From: Rummeliibacillus suwonensis
Lineage (GTDB): Bacteria > Bacillota > Bacilli > Bacillales_A > Planococcaceae
DNA: 64,000 nt
Assembly: GCF_007896435.1 (NCBI RefSeq)
Contig: NZ_VCBL01000001.1
Coordinates: 1,698,271 to 1,762,270, forward strand
Direction: 5' to 3'
Part shown: positions 63,143 through 64,000 of the stretch, piece after piece
Layout of the letters: every line of letters begins with the position of its first letter
How positions within the stretch are numbered: position 1 is the stretch's first letter
Notes under the pieces: model-generated
Databases searched by the model: none
What the model was told of the DNA's origin: nothing
Seen by the model: the letters and a program-made list of their open reading frames with translations, nothing else
Program-made: the position numbers and the translations under genes

Positions 63143-63802
63143 CTAATCCTCCTTGTTGATTGGTATGAAATGCGGCTTTACCTCTATTCGATCTGTCATT
63201 TCGATGTCATTGTTTGCCTGTGTGCTTCCTTCGACAATGCCTTCACGTTTTACAATATATAGGATCGTTTTAAAGAAGCATGTCACATCCATCCTAAAGC
63301 CCATTCTTTCTACATATTGACCATCTAATCTTGCTTTAACATGAATAGGTAGCTCATCTCTCCCATTAATCTGTGCCCAACCTGTTAAACCTGGTTTCAC
63401 ACTATTAGCACTATATTTTTCTCGTTCCTCTATTAAATCGTATTGATTCCACAATGCTGGACGTGGACCAATGATACTCATTTGTCCGATCAAAATATTC
63501 CAAACCTGAGGTAGCTCATCCAACGAGCTTTTTCTTAAAAATTTTCCTATCCGCGTCATGTATTGATCTGGGTTCTTGAGAAGATGTGTTGGAATATCCT
63601 GTGGTGTGTCGATTTTCATTGTTCGAAATTTTAGGATTTTAAATTGCGACTGATGAATGCCCATACGATTTTGCTTAAAAAGGATAGGCCCTTTAGAATC
63701 GAGTTTTATCGCTAGTATTAACACGACAAATAAGGGTGATAAAACAATTAAACTGCACGTGGATAATACAAAATCTATCAATCTTTTTATCTTTCCATAC
63801 AT
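63143..63802 (-). CDS. Initiating undecaprenyl-phosphate sugar-phosphate transferase
   Basis: This protein of about 219 residues is a short bacterial sugar transferase (EpsL/CapM type). It has one N-terminal membrane hairpin (I-V-L-S-P-L-F-V-V-L-I-L), then F-K-Q-N-R-M-G, F-K-I-L-K-F-R-T-M, S-S-L-D-E-L-P-Q, I-G-P-R-P-A and P-G-L-T-G-W-A-Q-I-N-G-R. It loads the first sugar phosphate on undecaprenyl phosphate. The ATG at 63802 follows GGAGGG; the frame opens earlier at 63868. It is the first gene of the locus within the window, which may continue upstream beyond the edge. Confidence 0.93.
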   Translation of the reverse strand: MYGKIKRLIDFVLSTCSLIVLSPLFVVLILAIKLDSKGPILFKQNRMGIHQSQFKILKFRTMKIDTPQDIPTHLLKNPDQYMTRIGKFLRKSSLDELPQVWNILIGQMSIIGPRPALWNQYDLIEEREKYSANSVKPGLTGWAQINGRDELPIHVKARLDGQYVERMGFRMDVTCFFKTILYIVKREGIVEGSTQANNDIEMTDRIEVKPHFIPINKED

Positions 63803-64000
63803 TTCGTTGTTCCCTCCACTTGGCATAACCATTGTTACTAAGAAAAGAAATACCTTATTCCACTGCACAAATATAACTTTCCTACTCTTTACACCCTTCG
63901 TTATGGAAGTCCGATGCCATACACTTCTCTTTTAGCTGCATTTATCCTTTGTCCAAAGAAATAAATGATTATTTTGATTGAGGGTTTCCTCTTTATCCAA
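63803..64000. other. Window edge, upstream of the polysaccharide locus
   Basis: No gene can be supported here. It may hold part of the leader or the end of another capsule gene beyond the window. Confidence 0.3.

Overview
The window looks like chromosomal DNA of a low-GC Gram-positive bacterium of the order Bacillales. Planococcaceae relatives such as Lysinibacillus, Rummeliibacillus or Viridibacillus are my best guess, but the family is an inference. The grounds are AT-rich DNA, strong AGGAGG ribosome-binding sites, frequent TTG and GTG starts, and typical Bacillales genes: a RocB-like peptidase, DUF1805 (YunC), DUF3006, QueF, B12-riboswitch-controlled metE, a CoA-disulfide reductase fused to rhodanese, a clade-2 catalase and PsiE.

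Layout. 0-5 kb: small membrane proteins, a lone PTS IIC membrane domain, TatA, and a secreted MBL-fold lipoprotein with its DUF3006 partner. 5.2-5.5 kb: tRNA-Phe and tRNA-Gly. 5.8-17.5 kb: mostly minus strand, with rocB-like peptidase, a B12-riboswitch unit that encodes only a 61-residue protein, a YdhK-like lipoprotein, an RNase H homologue, a ten-unit 21-bp tandem array, a methyltransferase, a nitronate monooxygenase and metE under a second B12 riboswitch. 17.8-24.5 kb: a MerR/MFS efflux operon, a BRCT protein with a degenerate exonuclease domain, and a TetR-amino-acid ABC-OsmC operon. 25-31.9 kb: persulfide reductase, an SAP-domain protein with a LexA-like box, an FhuF-like reductase, a broken MMPL transporter with its TetR, and queF. 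32.5-38.6 kb: a decaying LytTR/DUF3021/ABC operon and an intact ABC/PadR operon. 39-48 kb: MFS efflux, Cu/Zn SOD, YunC, RraA-like protein, catalase, PsiE, hydroxyacyl-CoA dehydrogenase. 48.1-63.8 kb: a one-direction capsule/EPS locus with UDP-L-FucNAc synthesis (CapE/CapF/CapG), dTDP-sugar synthesis (RmlA/RmlB plus an aminotransferase), an ATP-grasp ligase, Wzx, an EpsG-type polymerase, four glycosyltransferases and the initiating sugar-phosphate transferase.

The most unusual content is between the genes. Three families of non-coding elements are scattered through the first 46 kb. Family A is about 388 bp with inverted ends GAATCAATTTCATAA and 4-bp target duplications. Family B is 314-373 bp with inverted ends near CAGGCGTGTTGATTA and perfect 9-bp target duplications. 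Family C is about 219 bp with nested hairpins and no clear target duplication. Their ends are unrelated, but all carry the same internal stem-loop, GCCACGTCCTGTGGC, nine copies in all, inside an outer stem whose sequence differs by family while pairing is kept. They have shaped nearby genes: they supply stop codons, replace the end of an ABC permease, and sit in the metE and queF leaders.
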